Source of the DNA: Neobacillus bataviensis
Lineage (GTDB): Bacteria; Bacillota; Bacilli; Bacillales_B; DSM-18226
DNA: 64,000 nucleotides
Direction: 5' to 3'
Assembly: GCF_019969725.1 (NCBI RefSeq)
Contig: NZ_JAHXYW010000009.1
Coordinates: 124,001-188,000 of the forward strand
Part shown: in pieces, positions 33,701 to 42,515 of the stretch
How positions within the stretch are numbered: the stretch's first letter is position 1
Layout of the letters: each line of letters begins with the position of its first letter
The notes under the pieces: model-generated
What the model was told of the DNA's origin: nothing
Databases searched by the model: none
The model's input: the letters and a program-made list of their open reading frames with translations, nothing else
Translations under genes and position numbers: made by a program

Positions 33701-34084
33701 ATGGGAGCTTGGGGTTCTGGCTTATGGGAAGATGATTTATCTTGCGATATTCAAGATGAATGGAATGAACTGATGGATGAAGGGGTAAGTCCAAGAAAAG
33801 CTACAAAAATAATTCTAAAATCGTGGCAGGAAGAGTTTTCTGATTACGATGATGAAGAAGATAAACAGGCAGATGAATCAATTCTGTTCATTTCTCTTGC
33901 AGGTCTTCAAATGAGACATAGGGTTTTGACCGCTTCGGTTAAAAAAAAGGCGATCCAGTTAATTGAAAAAGGTGCAGATCTTGCTCTATGGGAGGAAGGC
34001 GATGATGAAAGTTATCAGGAAAGAAAAAAGGTACTGGAAGAGTTTAAAATTAAATTAAAAAACACAAAGTCTAGTCTATTTTAA
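33701..34084 (+). CDS. DUF4259-like protein, 127 aa
   Basis: The opening MGAWGSGLWEDDLSCDIQDE is characteristic of the DUF4259 family, small acidic cytoplasmic proteins often found beside polymorphic toxin or immunity genes. The central part is helical (ATKIILKSWQEEF, then ADLALWEEGDDESYQERKK). ATG 33701 has an ideal GGAGGAGG upstream. It is the last gene before the final repeat copy. Confidence 0.7.
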   Translation: MGAWGSGLWEDDLSCDIQDEWNELMDEGVSPRKATKIILKSWQEEFSDYDDEEDKQADESILFISLAGLQMRHRVLTASVKKKAIQLIEKGADLALWEEGDDESYQERKKVLEEFKIKLKNTKSSLF

Positions 34085-34175
34085 TTTCAGCTTTAGACGA
34101 ATCTTTTTTATAGAGAATTTAAGAGGATAAAATAATCCAGCTTTTATTAAAACTGGTTGCCTTATTCCAGAATAA

Positions 34176-34232
34176 AAAGATTGTGAAACATTGTACTTAA
34201 ACTAACGGGTTGCTTCAGTTAAATAAGGTTTT
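34176..34232 (+). repeat. CTAACGGG-family repeat, last copy of the array
   Basis: AAGATTGTGAAACATTGTAC leader, TTAAACTAACGGGTTGCTTC AGTTAAATAAGG. No further copy was seen to the window end. Confidence 0.8.
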
Positions 34233-34380
34233 GCTATTTTATATACCAATAACAATGCCAATACGACTATCATTTCTGCACGAAAAGCACCAAAACGGAA
34301 CCCTTTATTAAAAGAGTAGAAGTTTTTTTACTTTCGTTGTTTTTAACTAAATTTTCGTCTTACCTATTTTAAATTTTCTT

Positions 34381-34429
34381 AAGGCCGAAAATATACAAGT
34401 TTTTTCTCCACCTGTATATTTTCGGCCTT
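34381..34429. terminator. 17-bp stem, bidirectional terminator
   Basis: AAGGCCGAAAATATACA (34381-34397) pairs perfectly with 34413-34429; T-runs follow on both strands. It separates the array from the next gene. Confidence 0.75.
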
Positions 34430-34462
34430 TTTTGCATTAACCAGCAAATATAAATTTCACTA

Positions 34463-35206
34463 TTAAGCGGATTGTTTTTTGTTTCGTTTTGTTCGTTCTT
34501 CTTCCTTTTTATTTGATTTTGGCACTCTAAATAATAATATTAATCCGGCATTAATCATAAGAGTCCATACAAGACCGAATTTAGTACCACTAAAATATAT
34601 TCCTAAAACGGGTATTAACAGTAACGTGATGTTTTTCACATAATAATTTACTTTAGGATTGATGACCATTAAAACTGAAATAATAACAAGCACCGAAGCT
34701 ATGATGTTATTTCCCAAAAAGGATTGATTCAGATAATTTACATAGCCGTAGTACCCAAATGATCCGACTATCGCAAATAGGGAGAGATAAAACCTCATCA
34801 ATGAATTTTTATAAAACAAAATCCACACGGCAAGAAAATTAATTCCTGCACAGATTCCAACTACAATTAAGGTATCCGTAAAATTACTAATCGGATTTTT
34901 CATATAGTTTAGAAGGTATTTAAAGTTGAAGTAAACTGCTGCTACTACCAAAATCTTAAAGACGAGTTTTAACCAAAACATCTCCAGCTTCTTTTTCTTT
35001 TTTGACGAAGGGAACCTGAATTTCGGAAATACTCTTGCAAAGCCACCATTAACGGCTTTTTTCTTGTTCCTCCCCATGGACAATTCTTTATCTTCTCTAT
35101 TTTCTCGTTCCCTTTTTACGTCTTGTCTCGTCGGGTAATCTCTTTCTATATATTCTTCGTCATAAGCATTTTCTAATTGTTGGTTTGATTCTGAATTAAA
35201 ATCCAA
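34463..35206 (-). CDS. Multi-span membrane protein, 247 aa, unknown
   Basis: TTG 35206 follows GAGGTG. Residues 1-80 are highly charged (YIERDYPTRQDVKRERENRE and KKKKLE), followed by about six hydrophobic segments between residues 85 and 235 and a Lys/Arg tail (KKEEERTKRNKKQ). It is a polytopic membrane protein with a cytoplasmic charged head. I do not recognise the family. It is transcribed toward the terminator at 34.4 kb. Confidence 0.6.
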   Translation of the reverse strand: MDFNSESNQQLENAYDEEYIERDYPTRQDVKRERENREDKELSMGRNKKKAVNGGFARVFPKFRFPSSKKKKKLEMFWLKLVFKILVVAAVYFNFKYLLNYMKNPISNFTDTLIVVGICAGINFLAVWILFYKNSLMRFYLSLFAIVGSFGYYGYVNYLNQSFLGNNIIASVLVIISVLMVINPKVNYYVKNITLLLIPVLGIYFSGTKFGLVWTLMINAGLILLFRVPKSNKKEEERTKRNKKQSA

Positions 35207-35549
35207 TGCGTTTTCACCTCAAGTATTTTAATTATGTAATAATATCATATTTCTTTATATTAAGTTATTCTAAGCATTTCTATTACATTTCGGTGTACGT
35301 GTCTGCTTCTTGAACTAGATATGACTGATTTGAAAAGTGGAATGGATATGACTGCCTATAAAATATTTACAAATACAGATTAGTACTTTTTTCATAGCAT
35401 ATTTAACGAAAGCACTAACATAGTTTAAACAGGGACCTATTGAGAAAATATTCCAATAGGAGTAAATATTTACATAAATTAATCTCATCGTCCCAATATT
35501 AGCTCTATAGTAATCAATCAATTTACGTGAAACCAAGGGGGAAATCACT
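35207..35549. other. Divergent intergenic region
   Basis: The stretch must hold the promoters of the two divergent genes. No repeat copy or clear operator is seen, and the short minus-strand frame here overlaps the next gene's start. Confidence 0.4.
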
Positions 35550-36626
35550 ATGCCAACTTTAACAGGGTTTCGGCCCAGCTCAGCCGGTTTTAAATTTAGT
35601 AACAATAACTTTCCACGTGTTGCTTTAAAGACAATTACTGTTTTGGGTAAACAGATTCCGATTGGTGATGCATCTAACGGCCTTTGTGGCGGGATGGTTT
35701 ATGCTGCAAGGGATTACTTTGAAGCAAAAATGCCCATTCCATCCAATTTAACAAATCCTTCTTCTGGTCCATTGTACGATTATATTGTGAACCGGCTGAT
35801 TGATAGCTTCAATTTGCCAGGAGGTCCAGTTAAATATATGGAATTGATGAATCCAGCACTGCCGGACCATGAAACAGCAGCTAGTAAAATAGGTCTTGCC
35901 CCCCACGGCAGGGCGTGGAGAATGATCAAAGAGGAATGGCCAAGAATAAAAGGTGATCTTGATAGCGGAAAGCTTTCACCGCTTGGTTTAGTCAAAGTTA
36001 AATCCCTTGATCCTTTTCAGCTTGGAAAAAATCATGTAGTCCTTGCCTATGGTTATAATTTGAATCAAAACGATCTGTCTATCAACGTCTATGATCCTAA
36101 TTATCCAAACGATGATAATGTAACGATTTCCTTAAATATTGGGAAGCCCGAATCCACAACCAGCGTTGTTCATTCCAGGTCCTCTACTCCCATTTATAGT
36201 TTCTTCCGTACAGATTACACGTTTAAAAGGCCGGTTGATTATAATTGGATTTTAAGCGGTCCGTTTGCTTCAGGTGAAGATATGCAGCCTGGCGAGAAAC
36301 TCCAGATTGATCAGGCCATTCACTCAAGCAGCGGTACCTATGCGTTTGTTTTCCAAGGTGATGGAAATCTCGTACTCTATAAAAACATCCCCAATAGTCC
36401 TAGAAAAGCGATTTGGGCTTCCGGCACCAACGGCAAGGGGCAGGTGGGGATCTGTATCATGCAAGGTGACGGGAACCTCGTCATTTACGACGCATATCAA
36501 AAACCGATTTGGTCATCTGATACTTGGACACACCCGGGCAGCAGGGTTGTTGTTCAAAACGATGGGAACGTGGTAATATACCGACCTGATGGAAGGGCAG
36601 TCTGGGCAACGAATACGGTTCAATGA
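35550..36626 (+). CDS. Cysteine-peptidase-like domain fused to B-type lectin, 358 aa
   Basis: ATG 35550 follows AAGGGGGAAA. Residues 1-232 contain Cys46 in NGLCGGMVYAARDYF, His162 in NHVVLAYGYN and Asp/Asn in VYDPNYPND (about 181-187), the order and spacing of a papain-like Cys-His-Asn/Asp triad. Residues 240-358 form a bulb-type (mannose-binding) lectin domain with three QxDxNxVxY sites: FQGDGNLVLYK, MQGDGNLVIYD and VQNDGNVVIYR. No signal peptide is seen. A sugar-targeted hydrolase or a lectin-type bacteriocin are both possible. A paralogue without the lectin lies at 47.5 kb. Confidence 0.65.
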   Translation: MPTLTGFRPSSAGFKFSNNNFPRVALKTITVLGKQIPIGDASNGLCGGMVYAARDYFEAKMPIPSNLTNPSSGPLYDYIVNRLIDSFNLPGGPVKYMELMNPALPDHETAASKIGLAPHGRAWRMIKEEWPRIKGDLDSGKLSPLGLVKVKSLDPFQLGKNHVVLAYGYNLNQNDLSINVYDPNYPNDDNVTISLNIGKPESTTSVVHSRSSTPIYSFFRTDYTFKRPVDYNWILSGPFASGEDMQPGEKLQIDQAIHSSSGTYAFVFQGDGNLVLYKNIPNSPRKAIWASGTNGKGQVGICIMQGDGNLVIYDAYQKPIWSSDTWTHPGSRVVVQNDGNVVIYRPDGRAVWATNTVQ

Positions 36627-36932
36627 TAAAGGTATTATTATTGAATTCTACCTATAAAAAATGGTGCAGCCAAATACACTTATTAAACTAGTATAATGAT
36701 TTGTGTAATAATTTGTTACCAGCTTTTGCAGGTGTTTTTTTACGGCAACGTGTTCTAACTTTTTAGTTAGGCACGTTTTTATTTTTGTAATTTAGGAGCA
36801 GCGCCAATCAATTACTGTTCGCTTTTTCCAGTATTTCAAGTATAATGAACCCTATTCAGATTATGCATATGATATATCTTTGAGAGAAATCCTATAGATA
36901 AGCCGGATAATACAAAAAAACGAGGTTAATAC
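36627..36932. other. Intergenic region with terminator
   Basis: Apart from the hairpin at 36747-36784, I see only A+T-rich sequence that should hold the promoter of the helicase gene downstream. Confidence 0.45.
36747..36784 (+). terminator. Hairpin terminator
   Basis: AACGTG/CACGTT (36747 and 36772) and CTAAC/GTTAG (36755 and 36766) form a nested stem with T-runs behind it. Confidence 0.65.
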
Positions 36933-38378
36933 ATGAGTGAAACAAGTTTTGAAGGTTATAATTTAAGCGATGAAATAAGAAGATCATTAGAGGTATTAAA
37001 ATATGAAGCTCCGACAGAGGTTCAGAGTAAAGTCATTCCATTAGCATTGGCTAATCAAGATCTTGTCGTAAAATCTCAAACAGGCAGCGGCAAGACTGCG
37101 TCGTTTGCAATTCCTATTTGCGAAATGATTGAATGGGAAGAAAAATTGCCACATGCCTTAATCCTTACACCCACCAGAGAGCTAGCTGTTCAAGTTCGCG
37201 AAGACATTACTAATATTGGCAGGTTTAAACGAATCAAAGCAATGGCCGTTTACGGAAAAGAGCCTTTTTCGAAACAAAAAGAAGAATTGAAACAAAAAAA
37301 CCATGTAGTTGTTGGTACCCCAGGGCGTGTTTTGGATCATATTGAAAGAGAAACCCTGGTTTTAGATAAAATAAAGTATCTAATTATAGATGAAGCTGAT
37401 GAAATGCTTAATATGGGTTTTATCGATGAAGTAGAAGCAATTATTAATCAACTCCCTTTAAACAGAGTAACAATGGTATTTTCTGCAACATTACCTTCAG
37501 ATGTTGAAAATCTATGCTATAAGTATATGGAAAATCCTATTAATGTAGAGATTGAGGCTGGCGGGATCACGACGGCTACAATAGAACATCGTCTAATCGA
37601 AGTGAAGGAAGATGAAAAAATTACACTCCTGAAAGACGTTACTGTCGTTGAAAATCCAGACAGCTGCCTTATTTTTTGCCGAACAAAAGAACATGTTGAT
37701 ACTGTCTATACCGAATTGGAAGAATCCAATTATTCTTGTGAAAGACTCCATGGCGGATTAGAACAACAGGATCGGTTTGCTGTAATGGATGGTTTCAAAA
37801 TGGGGAATTTCCGTTATTTGGTTGCTACCGACGTCGCTGCACGAGGAATTGATATTGATAATGTGACACTTGTTATCAACTATGATGTTCCAATGGAAAA
37901 AGAGAGTTATGTCCACCGCACAGGCCGAACAGGTCGCGCAGGAAATGAAGGAAAAGCGATTACGTTTGCAACACCTTATGAAGGAAAATTCGTTAAAAAT
38001 ATTGAACGGTATATTGGCTTTGAAATTCCAAAAATGGATGCACCAAAGCCACATGAAGTTGCCAGTAAGAGGGCTGCTTTCGAAGAAAAAATCAGCGGCC
38101 GACGAGTCGTAAGAAATAATAAATCCGCAAGAATTAACCAAGATATCATGAAACTATATTTTAGCGGTGGAAAAAAGAAGAAGCTTCGAGCGGTAGATTT
38201 TGTTGGAACGATTGCGAAAATTCCTGGAGTAACTGCAGATGATATTGGGATTATTACGATCCAGGATCAAATGTCCTATGTTGATATTCTGAATGGAAAA
38301 GGCTCGCTCGTTTTACAAGCTATGGAGAATGCAACCATAAAAGGAAAGAAGCTAAAAGTTAGTAAAGCACTTAAATAA
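36933..38378 (+). CDS. dbpA: DEAD-box RNA helicase DbpA/YxiN, 481 aa
   Basis: An ATP-dependent helicase that binds hairpin 92 of 23S rRNA during large-subunit assembly. Motifs: [12 protein letters not shown] (Q), SQTGSGKT (I), PTRELAVQ (Ia), DEADEM (II), SATLP (III), [12 protein letters not shown] (V), HRTGRTGR (VI). The last 75 residues ([20 protein letters not shown] and later [19 protein letters not shown]) are the DbpA RNA-recognition domain, which sets it apart from CshA. Its length matches B. subtilis YxiN. The hairpin at 38390 terminates it. Confidence 0.9.
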   Translation: MSETSFEGYNLSDEIRRSLEVLKYEAPTEVQSKVIPLALANQDLVVKSQTGSGKTASFAIPICEMIEWEEKLPHALILTPTRELAVQVREDITNIGRFKRIKAMAVYGKEPFSKQKEELKQKNHVVVGTPGRVLDHIERETLVLDKIKYLIIDEADEMLNMGFIDEVEAIINQLPLNRVTMVFSATLPSDVENLCYKYMENPINVEIEAGGITTATIEHRLIEVKEDEKITLLKDVTVVENPDSCLIFCRTKEHVDTVYTELEESNYSCERLHGGLEQQDRFAVMDGFKMGNFRYLVATDVAARGIDIDNVTLVINYDVPMEKESYVHRTGRTGRAGNEGKAITFATPYEGKFVKNIERYIGFEIPKMDAPKPHEVASKRAAFEEKISGRRVVRNNKSARINQDIMKLYFSGGKKKKLRAVDFVGTIAKIPGVTADDIGIITIQDQMSYVDILNGKGSLVLQAMENATIKGKKLKVSKALK

Positions 38379-38389
38379 TGAAACCCAGC

Positions 38390-38420
38390 AAGGACGATTA
38401 TGCCACATATAATCGTCCTT
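38390..38420 (+). terminator. Hairpin terminator of dbpA
   Basis: AAGGACGATTAT (38390) pairs with ATAATCGTCCTT (38409), T-rich behind. Confidence 0.7.
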
Positions 38421-38546
38421 TAAGTATTTTGAGTAAGTGTCGTATCTGCACGAAAATTGAAATCGTTTCCACGGAAATTAATTGTTTACCCTTGAGCAAG
38501 TTTCGGGTTATAATAACATTTATTATTATTTAGGATATCGAAATAA

Positions 38547-39830
38547 ATGAAGGGGAAAAATACTTCTTTAATAGAAAGGCGATGGACATTGAAAAAACCT
38601 AGTGGAAAAAAACGAATACAGCTTGCCATACTCCTTGGATCACTTGGATTGTTAGGACCTTTTACAATCGATACGTATTTACCGTCCTTTCCAACGATTG
38701 TAAACGATTTTCATACGACTGCTTCACTTGTCCAAATTAGTTTAACTTCCTGTTTATTAGGATTGGGATTAGGGCAATTGTTTATTGGTCCTTTTAGTGA
38801 TGTGAAAGGCCGCCGGCAACCCTTGCTCATCTTTATCACATTGTACTTACTTGCTTCTATAACTTGTGCGCTAGCACCCAATATCTATTTCCTTATTGTT
38901 GCTCGATTAGTCCAGGGCTTTGCTGCTGCCGGTGGACTTGTGATTTCTAGAGCTATTGTTCGGGATCTTTTTAGTGGAAGGGAACTGACCAAGTTTTTTA
39001 CGATGATGGTGTTAGTGGGTAACCTCGGGCCGATCGTGGCACCGATTGCTGGAGGGGGCATTCTTGCTTTTTCCAATTGGCATGGGGTTTTCCTAGCATT
39101 GGCGATTATAGGTGCGGTGTTGCTCTTAACAGTTGCTTTCAAATTAGAAGAAACACTTCCAGAAGAAAACCGTGTCCCAAGCAATTTACCCCAAATCATG
39201 AAAAACTTTGGTTCTTTATTCAAAGATCGCACGTTCATGGGGTACGCATTTACTCAAGGTTTTACTACTGCAGGAATCTTTGCCTATGTATCTGGAATAC
39301 CGTTTGTCTATCAAAATATTTACCATGTTACACCGCAGCAATTTAGTTTATTATTTGGAACAAATGGATTAGCCTTAATTATTGGAAGTCAGTTGGTCGG
39401 CCGCTTGGCGGACATTATTCCGGAGCGGACTTTCTTAAAGATAGGGTTAGCCATCTCTACCATAGCTGGTGCAATCTTGCTCATTGCACTGTTAGTAAAA
39501 GCTCCGCTTTTCGCTGTCGCGGTCCCGATTTTCTTTTTTGTAGGTTCAATCAGTATTATTGGAACCACATGTTTTGCTTTAGCGATTGAGACCCAAGGAC
39601 ATATTGCCGGAAGTGCTTCTGCATTACTAGGCTTATTGCCATTTGTGCTTGGCTCATTATCGGCTCCACTTGTGGGAATAGCAGGGGCGTATACAGGCGT
39701 TCCTATGGGCTTGGTGATCTTTTGCTCAAGTTTTCTAGCTTTTCTTTCCTATTTTGTATTGGTTCGAAAAGCTTCACTGCGTATACAAATATCCAATGAA
39801 CAGTGCTCAGTAAAGAAACCGAGTATCTAA
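38547..39830 (+). CDS. MFS multidrug efflux transporter, Bcr/CflA family
   Basis: A 12-span drug:proton antiporter of the cell membrane. Motif A between helices 2 and 3 reads GPFSDVKGRRQP, and TIDTYLPSFPTIVNDF in helix 1 is typical of Bcr/CflA exporters. The 427-residue length is slightly above the usual 400 because of a basic N-terminal extension; a start at TTG 38589 (before KKPSGKKR) would remove it. Likely substrates are bicyclomycin-, chloramphenicol- or sulfonamide-like compounds, but none can be read from the sequence. No regulator gene is adjacent. Confidence 0.8.
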   Translation: MKGKNTSLIERRWTLKKPSGKKRIQLAILLGSLGLLGPFTIDTYLPSFPTIVNDFHTTASLVQISLTSCLLGLGLGQLFIGPFSDVKGRRQPLLIFITLYLLASITCALAPNIYFLIVARLVQGFAAAGGLVISRAIVRDLFSGRELTKFFTMMVLVGNLGPIVAPIAGGGILAFSNWHGVFLALAIIGAVLLLTVAFKLEETLPEENRVPSNLPQIMKNFGSLFKDRTFMGYAFTQGFTTAGIFAYVSGIPFVYQNIYHVTPQQFSLLFGTNGLALIIGSQLVGRLADIIPERTFLKIGLAISTIAGAILLIALLVKAPLFAVAVPIFFFVGSISIIGTTCFALAIETQGHIAGSASALLGLLPFVLGSLSAPLVGIAGAYTGVPMGLVIFCSSFLAFLSYFVLVRKASLRIQISNEQCSVKKPSI

Positions 39831-39841
39831 AAATATAAACT

Positions 39842-39881
39842 AAAAGGAGAACACATTACCGCTAATGTGTTCTCCTTTATT
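39842..39881 (+). terminator. Strong hairpin terminator
   Basis: AAAGGAGAACACATTA (39843) pairs perfectly with its complement at 39863, T-run behind. Confidence 0.8.
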
Positions 39882-39978
39882 TTTCTGCTAAATAAGGCCT
39901 CCCACTCCGCCTCATGCCAGAGGGGGAGGGGCACACCCCTTGATCAAATGTTTAAAGAATTTTATTCGTCGACTATGT

Positions 39979-40932
39979 TTATGCTGCCACATCTCTACGT
40001 GTAAAAATAAGCCAAGAAATCAGATTAAACACCAGGAAATAGACAGCGAGCACAACGATGGAAAAGGACAATGTCATTCCATCTTGGAAAGGATGTCCGG
40101 CAAGGTACTGAGTGAGATCAGTATTAGCAAACAACAGGTACTTGCTCCAATCGAACCGATGCAGTGCCCCCATAACAATATTGCCTGCAAACAAGGCGCC
40201 GATGGAAAACCCGATAGCCATCGCGCTGCTTCGGAAGGCGGATGAGATCATAAAGGCCATGGTTATGTACATGACCGTGGATATACCATTAAGCATATAC
40301 GTTTTCCACAGATTGAGGACCATATTCTTTTCAACGATTTGCCCATCCGCATTCATGCTGACCAACGGTAGATCCATATATCCAAAGCCGTATAAGATAC
40401 CGTTTACTAGGACGGAGATGACAAACAGTGTAAGTAACAACAGCATACCGAACAGCAGAAAAGAGATATACTTGGAGACGAGTATCTTAACTCGGCTAGC
40501 CGGCCTGATGAGCAGCAGCTTGATGGTACCGGATGAAAATTCGCCTGCAACACTGTCTCCCACAATGATGATGGTGAAAATGGTAATTAAGATCATCATA
40601 TTGGCCGAACCGTTCACACCATCCCACATCGTGCCATCCGTCGAGCGAATATTCTGCTCCAAGTGATAGCCGTTGAGGGCAATCTGCTCCTGATAGAACT
40701 TTCGGTCATCATCACCAAGATTGGGCTGCTTCAGAATTTCGCTCCATTGCTTATTCTTTTGCTGCAGTTCTTGCCGCCATCCTTCGCCTTGCGCCTTTTT
40801 TCCATCAGAGTGCCATTCAATGATGTTGACGAATAGCACAAAAGCGGCCATCAGTCCGACCAGGATCCATGTTCGTACCCGTCGGTAAATCTTCATATTT
40901 TCATTGAGTACTAGATTAACCAATTTGTTCAA
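39979..40932 (-). CDS. ABC-2-type transporter permease, 317 aa
   Basis: The membrane subunit of a BcrA/B-like exporter. One span near residues 22-40, a roughly 95-residue external loop, then five further spans (MMILITIFTIIIVGDSVAGE, YISFLLFGMLLLLTLFVISV and others). FSSGTIKLLLIRPASRVKIL is the usual cytoplasmic coupling helix region. It overlaps the upstream ATPase gene by 17 bases, so the two are coupled. G+C is clearly above that of the flanks, a sign of transfer. Confidence 0.8.
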   Translation of the reverse strand: MNKLVNLVLNENMKIYRRVRTWILVGLMAAFVLFVNIIEWHSDGKKAQGEGWRQELQQKNKQWSEILKQPNLGDDDRKFYQEQIALNGYHLEQNIRSTDGTMWDGVNGSANMMILITIFTIIIVGDSVAGEFSSGTIKLLLIRPASRVKILVSKYISFLLFGMLLLLTLFVISVLVNGILYGFGYMDLPLVSMNADGQIVEKNMVLNLWKTYMLNGISTVMYITMAFMISSAFRSSAMAIGFSIGALFAGNIVMGALHRFDWSKYLLFANTDLTQYLAGHPFQDGMTLSFSIVVLAVYFLVFNLISWLIFTRRDVAA

Positions 40933-41848
40933 CCCCCGTTATTTCTAAGAATCGATCTTCTAATGACTGGGAAACCATCTCGACGCTATAGATGCGAATA
41001 TGGTTCTGCATCAACACTAACAAAATGTCCGGGATACGTTCCCGCTCAGTTTTGACCTCGACGATTCCTTCCTGAGCAAGCTTGACCTCCTGGATGCTGT
41101 CCATCTTCCTCACGGCTGCCAATGCCTGTTCCGGTGGCTGTGCTTGGATTCGATACGTTTGAACTTGATCGTTTTCACGGGTAAAATGCTGAACCGGCAT
41201 TATATTGACCAGCTTGCCCCGCTGGAGGATGGCAACCCGGTCGCACATGAGCTCCATCTCGGACAACAGATGGCTGGAGACGATAACCGTGATTCCTTCT
41301 GTACGTGTCAAATGCCGCAAATAGTCACGCAGTTCACGAATCCCCGCCGGGTCAAGACCGTTTGTCGGTTCATCGAGAATCAGCAGGGATGGGCGATGCA
41401 GCAGTGCTTGGGCAACCCCCAGCCGCTGCCGCATGCCGAGCGAGTACTTTTTGACTTTATCGTGGATACGGTTTTCCAACTTGACTAGCGAAACCACTTC
41501 GTCAATTCGTTCCTTTGTTACCCCCGGTACCATGCGGGCATAATGAACAAGGTTGTGATACCCACTCAGATATTTGTACATTTCCGGACTTTCCACGATG
41601 GCTCCTACGTGGCGGATTGCTTGTTCGAATTCAGTTTTAATATTTTTCCCCTTAATCAGGATCTGCCCTTTGGTAATCGACATCAGTCCGACGATCATTC
41701 GGATTGTGGTTGTTTTACCGGCCCCATTTGGACCCAGAAAGCCGAAAATTTCGCCTTTCGGTACGTCAAATGAAAGATCGTCGATGAGAGTGGTGCGGCC
41801 AATGCGTTTCGTTACATGACTTAAGCTGATGATTGGTTCGTTCTTCAT
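40916..41848 (-). CDS. ABC transporter ATPase, BcrA-like, 310 aa
   Basis: The ATPase of the same exporter. Walker A GPNGAGKTTT near residue 40, Q-loop AIVESPEMY, signature YSLGMRQRLGVAQAL, Walker B LLILDEPTNGLD, H-loop SSHLLSEM. The C-terminal 90 residues are a small regulatory extension usual in this subgroup. Relatives export bacitracin and lantibiotics for self-protection, or other hydrophobic compounds. No peptide gene or two-component system is adjacent. ATG 41848 has AAAGGAGGACAAAC upstream. Confidence 0.85.
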   Translation of the reverse strand: MKNEPIISLSHVTKRIGRTTLIDDLSFDVPKGEIFGFLGPNGAGKTTTIRMIVGLMSITKGQILIKGKNIKTEFEQAIRHVGAIVESPEMYKYLSGYHNLVHYARMVPGVTKERIDEVVSLVKLENRIHDKVKKYSLGMRQRLGVAQALLHRPSLLILDEPTNGLDPAGIRELRDYLRHLTRTEGITVIVSSHLLSEMELMCDRVAILQRGKLVNIMPVQHFTRENDQVQTYRIQAQPPEQALAAVRKMDSIQEVKLAQEGIVEVKTERERIPDILLVLMQNHIRIYSVEMVSQSLEDRFLEITGVEQIG

Positions 41849-41868
41849 GTTTGTCCTCCTTTAATAAA

Positions 41869-42243
41869 CTAAATTGTATATAGAGTTTTTTCTCTTAAAG
41901 AAATAATTTCAATGTCTGTACAATAAAAGTGTAAGCTTTCATCCAAGTAATCTATTACTTCAAAATACTTACCTTCCCAACCTCTATCCCTTATATCATA
42001 AATCCCGATTGATAATTGATGATAAATACCCCCGCTTTCAAAATCGATACTATTGGGGTTATAGAAGCGGAAGCAGGCAATATATTGTTTTTCTTTATCC
42101 TTCATAAAAAAATCTATGTCGAGAAAACAATTGCCTTCATACGTCCTATTTTGAAAATTCAATAAGAATCTATCAATCCGCTCTATTTTTTGTAATGAAA
42201 AATCGTTTATTTGATCAGTTATTAGGCTAATATTTTTTATCAA
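41869..42243 (-). CDS. Hypothetical protein, 124 aa
   Basis: TTG 42243 follows TAGGAGTGA. The product is a soluble alpha/beta protein with many aromatic residues (YIACFRFYNPNSIDFESGGI and IGIYDIRDRGWEGKYFEVID). It has no signal peptide and no family that I recognise. It lies between the ABC transporter and a regulator gene on the same strand, but with a return to low G+C, so it is probably not part of the transferred segment. Confidence 0.5.
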   Translation of the reverse strand: MIKNISLITDQINDFSLQKIERIDRFLLNFQNRTYEGNCFLDIDFFMKDKEKQYIACFRFYNPNSIDFESGGIYHQLSIGIYDIRDRGWEGKYFEVIDYLDESLHFYCTDIEIISLREKTLYTI

Positions 42244-42283
42244 TTTGAATCACTCCTAGGTGAATCGAAATTTTTTTAAGTCA

Positions 42284-42505
42284 TTAATCTTGGGTGTCTT
42301 CATCACTGCGGTATTCTAAAATATCACCAGGTTGACATTCTAAAGCCTTACAAATCGCGTCTAAAGTTGTTAAGCGAATCGCTTTTGCCTTGCCGTTTTT
42401 TAAAATAGAAAGATTAGCCATCGTGATCCCGACCCTATCAGAAAGTTCTGTTACGCTCATTTTCCTTTTGGCCAGCATCACATCAATATTGATTATTATT
42501 GCCAT
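42284..42505 (-). CDS. YozG-like HTH regulator (XRE/Cro family), 73 aa
   Basis: A minimal DNA-binding protein: MLAKRKMSVTELSDRVGITM then ANLSILKNGKAKAIRLTTLD is the helix-turn-helix, ending CQPGDILEYRSDED as usual for YozG-like proteins. I chose ATG 42505 because TGAGGTG lies just upstream. Such genes nearly always follow a DUF2975 membrane-protein gene, as here (11 bases apart). The pair probably forms a membrane-linked regulatory unit. Confidence 0.8.
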   Translation of the reverse strand: MAIIINIDVMLAKRKMSVTELSDRVGITMANLSILKNGKAKAIRLTTLDAICKALECQPGDILEYRSDEDTQD

Positions 42506-42515
42506 TGTCATCACC

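Larger units (their letters stand above)
4245..34232 (+). repeat. Array of about 36 same-orientation intergenic repeats (CTAACGGG family)
   Basis: This entry covers the whole array; individual copies are listed separately. The consensus runs: optional leader GATTGTGAAATATTGTACTTAA; left palindrome TTCAACT-AACGGGTGCAAG-AGTTGAA; a variable hairpin (often GATCGC-TGCG-GCGGTC) plus a T-run; CTTGTT; right palindrome TTCAACTAAC-GGGGCAG-GTTAGTTGAA; GAAGGA. Copies are found only between genes or gene remnants, all in this one orientation. I saw none in 34.3-64 kb or before 4.2 kb. Stems vary while pairing is kept, which argues for selection on structure. Confidence 0.85.

Noticed and set aside
4245..34232. 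The repeats called as true integron attC sites
   Set aside because: The core matches only six of seven positions on each side, the GTT exchange triplet is not constant, and no intI-like gene is present. The array is reported only as cassette-like.
36747..36784. CTAAC...GTTAG hairpin after the lectin-fusion gene considered as another array repeat
   Set aside because: It lacks the GGGTGC or GGGGCAG centre and the flanking arms; it is an ordinary terminator.
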